From Reticulitermes lucifugus (lineage: Eukaryota; Arthropoda; Insecta; Blattodea; Rhinotermitidae): a DNA stretch of 35,662 nucleotides. The notes under the pieces were generated by a model that saw only the letters and a list, made by a program, of their open reading frames with translations, was not told where the DNA came from and ran no database searches. How positions within the stretch are numbered: the stretch's first letter is position 1; every line of letters starts with the position of its first letter. The stretch is taken from assembly GCA_026260175.1 (NCBI GenBank), contig JAKCWW010003010.1, forward strand, positions 205-35,866, written 5' to 3'. Positions 31,988 to 35,662 of this stretch are shown piece after piece. The position numbers and the translations under genes are program-made.

Positions 31988-32235
31988 TCCATAGTTTCAG
32001 ACTTCCGCCGCGATGTTGATGAGATCTACGCTCTTCTGGGATATTACGCGGTGTCGTGGTAATTGTTTACCGACGTTTCGGGTCAACGTATCGGTCCCAT
32101 CTTCACGGGTCAAGGGTCCAAGAATAAAAGCTCTCGGACTCTTGACCCGTGAAGATGGCACCGCTACGTTGTCCCGAAACGTGGGTAAACAATTACCACA
32201 ATACGCCGCGTATTATCCCAGAAGAGCTCAGATCT
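31988..32235 (-). mobile_element. Foldback retroelement with two head-to-head hammerhead-like cores (family 2)
   Basis: It is flanked by the 11-base duplication CAATTTCTTTA (31977-31987 and 32236-32246). The arms at about 32021-32113 and 32138-32235 are inverted copies, sharing CTCTTCTGGGATATTACGCG and GGTAATTGTTTACC with their complements. On the left lies an extra unique segment of about 33 bases, the equivalent of the 3' tail if the element is read on the minus strand. Cores are GTGAAGA-T-GG...CC-C-GAAACGT at 32075-32106 (minus) and 32149-32180 (plus). C3 of the hammerhead core is replaced by G and helix II is poorly paired, so these copies look inactive. The 91-codon open frame 32013-32288 is fortuitous. 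Confidence 0.68.
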
Positions 32236-32246
32236 CAATTTCTTTA

Positions 32247-33453
32247 CATTTTATGAGACAAAGTTACGTTCGATTGTCACATTTATGACTCATGTGCGTT
32301 TTATGCTGGGCGTTTTCCATGTGTGTAAGACACGCTAAAATTATTAAGGGATTCACACACTTGGACATGATGGTACCATATGGTTGCTGTTTTTTTTTGG
32401 AACAGCCTGAAATTAACTTCCGTGACCCCTCCACCCCCGTCATCTGCTATCACCTCTTAGTGATCGTTCTGTGTGCATATTACAATTCTGTGATTTACTG
32501 GCCAAGTCTCATTTCCTACACACATCTGAAAGTGGAACAGAAGGTGCACTTTGCTCTCGACCTCATGTACAAGCGGACTGACTGACTGCAGTCCGGAACG
32601 AAATCACAGCTCCGCCTTTTTTCATCTCTAGTGTGTCGGCGTCAGTCGTGCTCATCTGACAAGATGGCTCTCAGAATGGGGTGGCCGGGACCCACATTCA
32701 AAACGGAGTTCAAAAAAGAGAAACACGATAAAAAAGAATAGCAACTGGATGATGACCTCAGCCCAACGGAAGAAGAAACAAGAGTTTGAGGGCGTCGTAT
32801 CTTAATGACGTATATGTGAAATGATTGATTATTGTGTTGCATCGAATGCTAAGGGCGGCGGTGATATGAAGCAGACAGACAGACAGACACAGACAGACAG
32901 TCATAAAATCGTAACTTTTTGTGTTATCGTGGCAGCTTTCGTGTTTTCATTGTGCGTTCGTGACACAGAGTAGAACAACGAGCAGAATGCATGTCGATGT
33001 CTGTTGGCACTTTTCAAGTGGCAAAGGCATAGCAACTGAAATAAGTTGAGTCATAAGTGGATGAGTTGTGTGAGTTACATCAACTCTAGGAGTTCTTTAG
33101 TGCCTAATGATAGTCTTCGGTCAAACTTTAAATATTTGGGAGGAAGTGATCATGGTCTGTTTACCGGTACTGTCCTGGCATTGGCCGTCAGGAACTGAGG
33201 TATATCACGAAATAGCTCAGTTAGGGTAGTCGGTGTCCTGACCAACAACTTCAAAGCTCTGTAGAACATGTTAGAACTCTAGATGTTTCGTAGATACGAT
33301 GATGAAAATGACATATTGGATCAAAGAAAGACGGAAGAATTGGGTCTCGGAACGAGACTCGCTTGTCCTCTGACATTGAATCCAGCTGCGCCTGCTTGTT
33401 ATGTCTGCTGTTCTTAGATTTGTAATTCATTAATTCCGAAGTACTCCACTAGT
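32247..33453. other. Intron sequence with a simple repeat
   Basis: A (CAGA)n stretch lies at about 32870-32900. The open frame at 32292-32585 (plus strand, 97 codons) has no recognisable domain and no codon bias that I can judge. Nothing else is recognised. Confidence 0.4.
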
Positions 33454-33575
33454 CTTAAGGTGGAAGCAGCAAGCTCCTCCGAAACGTGGGCAATCGAAGA
33501 ATGTTTGTACTACCCTGAAGGTGGAGTCGGCAGCTCGTTCGAAACGTCGATACAGTGTCATATCCCGAAAGACTG
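33454..33575 (+). mobile_element. Tandem (head-to-tail) pair of hammerhead-like modules, family 2
   Basis: Two direct copies lie about 60 bases apart. The first (33454-33485) reads CTTAAGG-T-GGAAG...CTCC-GAAACGTGGGC; the second (33515-33545) reads CTGAAGG-T-GGAG...CTCGTTC-GAAACGTCG. The second runs into the family-2 end CAGTGTCATATCCCGAAAG. This is the only direct, rather than inverted, pair in the window. Confidence 0.6.
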
Positions 33576-34000
33576 TGATCTTAATAACTGTGTAAACCTC
33601 AAATCACGCAAGGTAGGCGGTCTTTGATTTTCCACGTGCACTCGGCGCAGCTCTATATAGCATGGCATAATAGCGAGATAATTTGATATGAATCTGTGAC
33701 TTGAATACTGATTAGCATTCACCACAGAACTTAGTGTGAAGTCTTGTTTCAAAGGAGTTGCTTACACCTTGCACTTAGAATCTGTATGAAGATCCATAAT
33801 GATACATGAAATGCAGTATATTAGAAGTTCAGCTAGAGTGCGTCCGTCACTTGTGTCTTTCATTAAGGGTAGATATACAGACACATATAGACTCAAAGAA
33901 GGTGTGAGTAAAAGCATTCAAGATTATTTTTTTATGTCGCAAGTCATAAAAGACTACATTCACTACTCCATCCCTGATTTAGTGTAAAATACCAGAAGAG
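33576..34000. other. Intron sequence, nothing recognised
   Basis: The open frames 33558-33752 (minus) and 33799-33987 (plus) show no domain. Confidence 0.4.
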
Positions 34001-34060
34001 CAATGACGAACCTATGGCACGCGTGCCAAATGTAACACGCGAAACGAATTTGCTTGGCAC
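34001..34060. mobile_element. Possible hAT-like transposon terminus
   Basis: CAATGACGAACCTATGGCAC followed by GCGTGCCAAATG resembles the CAGTG...CCTATGGC...GCC ends seen in some hAT transposons. No matching right terminus or target duplication was found downstream, so this may be a solo end of a decayed element. Confidence 0.3.
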
Positions 34061-34446
34061 GTAAACTTATCTGATGCTGCGCCGCCATATTTTCGCATGA
34101 AAACGAAAGTCATTGCAAGCCAAACGCAGCAAAGAAATATTTCTCTTTCACCTGACTAAAGTCTATCAATTTTTGTATTCATAAATATAATAAATTATCT
34201 GTACCGCTGATGTGGTTTGTAATTTCTGTGCTTCTTGTAGTGCAATGTTGATACAAAATACGATTTTTTTTTCAAAAAGTAAGGTTCCCTAGCCTGCAAT
34301 TTTTTGCTGATCAGTCATTTTATTTTTCGGTAGGAGGTAGCACTTGTAGTAGGGCTAGCATGCAGCAAATGGTGCAAGAGTCAGCCAGATGCTTTTCACT
34401 GGATAAGTTGATGTGCAATGGCAAGGACATTGGAAAATTGATCCCG

Positions 34447-34616
34447 CAAAGAACTTCGTAGTGTGATTCGGTTTTTATGCGCGAAACTTACCTCCGCGAT
34501 CGAAATAACCGCCAGTTCATAGAGGTATCTGTTGATGGCATAATGAGAATGCAGCATGTCAGAACAATTTCTAAGGATGTCCGTGATGTTGATCGCACCA
34601 TTCTGCTCAGCATATG
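34447..34616 (+). pseudogene. Relic of a Mos1-type transposase N-terminal helix-turn-helix (HTH_48-like)
   Basis: In the plus strand RKELRSVIRFLCAKLTSAIE is followed, after a +1 shift, by NRQFIEVSVDGIMRMQHVRT and KDVRDVDRTI. The order of words matches the first part of the helix-turn-helix region found in Mos1-like mariner transposases and derived proteins (VIRFL...A.EI.R...VYG...M...VR.W...F..GR.DV.D). The frameshift and stops show that it is dead. No catalytic DDD/D region follows. Possible relation to the hAT-like end just upstream is not supported. Confidence 0.5.
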
Positions 34617-34619
34617 AAG

Positions 34620-35580
34620 GGCGAATGTGAACGCTGAAGGGGTGGAGGAATTAACTGTGTACGAGTATAAAACCGACAAGTTACAACCTGAGGTTTGGGG
34701 ACTTGGAAATGGCTGTCCAGGAACGGCTGCGAATGCAAGAGCCCGATTTATACCGTGAAGAAATGTCTGAACTCATGCTAAGGTAGGACAGACGCATTAA
34801 TGTGCGTGGTAAATGTTGACAAATGATATTTATGTGCCATTAATGAGCTACATTTAACACTGTAATGGCTTCTCATTTAATTTTTATGACCTGGAGAACA
34901 TTGCTTTTTGAACATCGTTCCTGTATATTATTTTTTATAAACTGGTTTACTGCAATAAAATTGAGAACAGTGTTACTTATGACCTAAATTGTTCCCTCCT
35001 CCACCCCCTCCTCTTGCTGCGCACCATTTATAGGGGCACTTTACGGGCTTTTGCTATAAATTGTTATCATTTATGGCTTTCAATGTCATAAAGGCTTGCC
35101 GTTTTGATATGCCGTGTTCGAGACACGTCGTTTGGCAAGAGACGCTGCTTGTGTTTGCCGTTCAGGTCTAGGCTTCCATTGGAAAACTGCAGGACAGAGA
35201 CGTTTCCCTTCACCACTTGATCCAACAAGTAGCTATACAGATCCGTTATATTCTTCCTAACCAAAGACTGACGTTCATGTGAGTTACAATTAAAAGTTAA
35301 TTTTCTGCATCACAGAGAAGATACGGCAAGTCTTTCACTGCTGTTTAGGGAATTAGTCTAGCGATATTGAGAATCACAAGAACAGTACAGATATATTGTG
35401 TGCGCAAAGTGCAGAGATTTTAAATGTTACACCGAGTGGTACATATAGTTACCTCTTTATTTAAACAGTTAATAGACCTGCCGTATTGTGCTGCCAGTCG
35501 CATGATCTGAGTACAGAACTTTCTGAATATCGGGCATTTGCCTGCAAGTCAGAAGTGAAGGACTTGTACCCTAGTGTTCT
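34620..35580. other. Intron sequence, nothing further recognised
   Basis: AT-rich patches and an AATAAA-like word near 34956 are present. No exon or repeat family was identified. The minus-strand frame 35067-35264 shows no domain. Confidence 0.4.
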
Positions 35581-35586
35581 ACTCTG

Positions 35587-35662
35587 AACTAAAGATGAGA
35601 AGAGTTCAAAGATGTATAGTGCAGATAGGTAAGCACTTTAAACTAAAGATGAGAAGAGTTCA
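35587..35662. repeat. Start of a tandem repeat with a 54-base period, cut by the window end
   Basis: The 22-base word beginning AACTAAAGATGAGAAGAG is repeated exactly at 35587-35608 and 35641-35662, a spacing of 54 bases. The preceding CTNTGAACT/CTTTAAACT bases also partly agree. The second copy is cut by the end of the window, so the array length is unknown. Confidence 0.75.

Larger units (their letters stand above)
4835..35662 (+). other. TRIM9 intron 1 (incomplete, more than 30.8 kb)
   Basis: No further TRIM9 exon (coiled coil, FN3 or SPRY) was recognised in any plus-strand frame after the donor at 4835, so the rest of the window is best read as one intron. It is filled with SINEs, LINE fragments, foldback elements and tandem repeats, listed separately. 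The acceptor lies outside the window. A very small exon, or a separate gene nested in the intron, cannot be excluded by eye. Confidence 0.7.

Overview
The window looks like insect nuclear DNA with one protein-coding exon in it. It is an assembly scaffold, with a 94-base run of N at 17089-17182 and single Ns at 213, 1080 and 28093. The dense load of tRNA-derived SINEs, a non-LTR retrotransposon of RTE-like type, DNA-transposon relics and very large introns fits a hemimetabolous insect. A cockroach or termite (Blattodea) is my best guess, from familiarity with this repeat style; the sequence itself does not prove it.

Layout. Positions 1-3540 are AT-rich, poor in CpG and nearly free of recognisable SINEs. 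They hold one non-autonomous hAT-type element (2432-2816, perfect 8-base target duplication) and several AATAAA signals, and could be the 3' UTR or an intron of an upstream gene. From about 3760 CpG density rises, as in a promoter, and leads into the first coding exon of a TRIM9 orthologue (4016-4834, plus strand). This exon encodes a split RING finger and two B-boxes and ends at a clean phase-0 splice donor. I find no second TRIM9 exon, so everything from 4835 to the end (more than 30.8 kb) is most simply intron 1.

The intron is a record of insertions. I separate four tRNA-derived SINE families: A at about 7.5, 15.1, 20.7, 23.8 and 26.9 kb; B with eight or nine copies; C at 29.6 kb; and D at 24.7 and 30.2 kb. 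There are also 5'-truncated and decayed LINE 3' ends (11.8, 16.9, 18.6 and 22.0 kb), hAT-like ends, a Mos1-type helix-turn-helix relic (34.4 kb), and four tandem-repeat loci (10.3, 19.2, 21.3 and 35.6 kb).

The most interesting signal is a recurrent module of the form CTGANGA-T-[stem-loop]-GAAAC(A/G)T, found about fifteen times. It closely resembles the conserved core of a type I hammerhead ribozyme, with one extra base between A9 and helix II. Several copies lie head-to-head in foldback elements with arms of about 65-215 bases. Three of these elements are flanked by 10-13 base target-site duplications, and one locus carries two modules head-to-tail. This architecture suggests small non-autonomous retroelements related to Penelope-like elements, which are known to carry hammerhead motifs. 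That assignment is inference. No reverse transcriptase of that class is visible here, and catalytic activity cannot be judged by eye.
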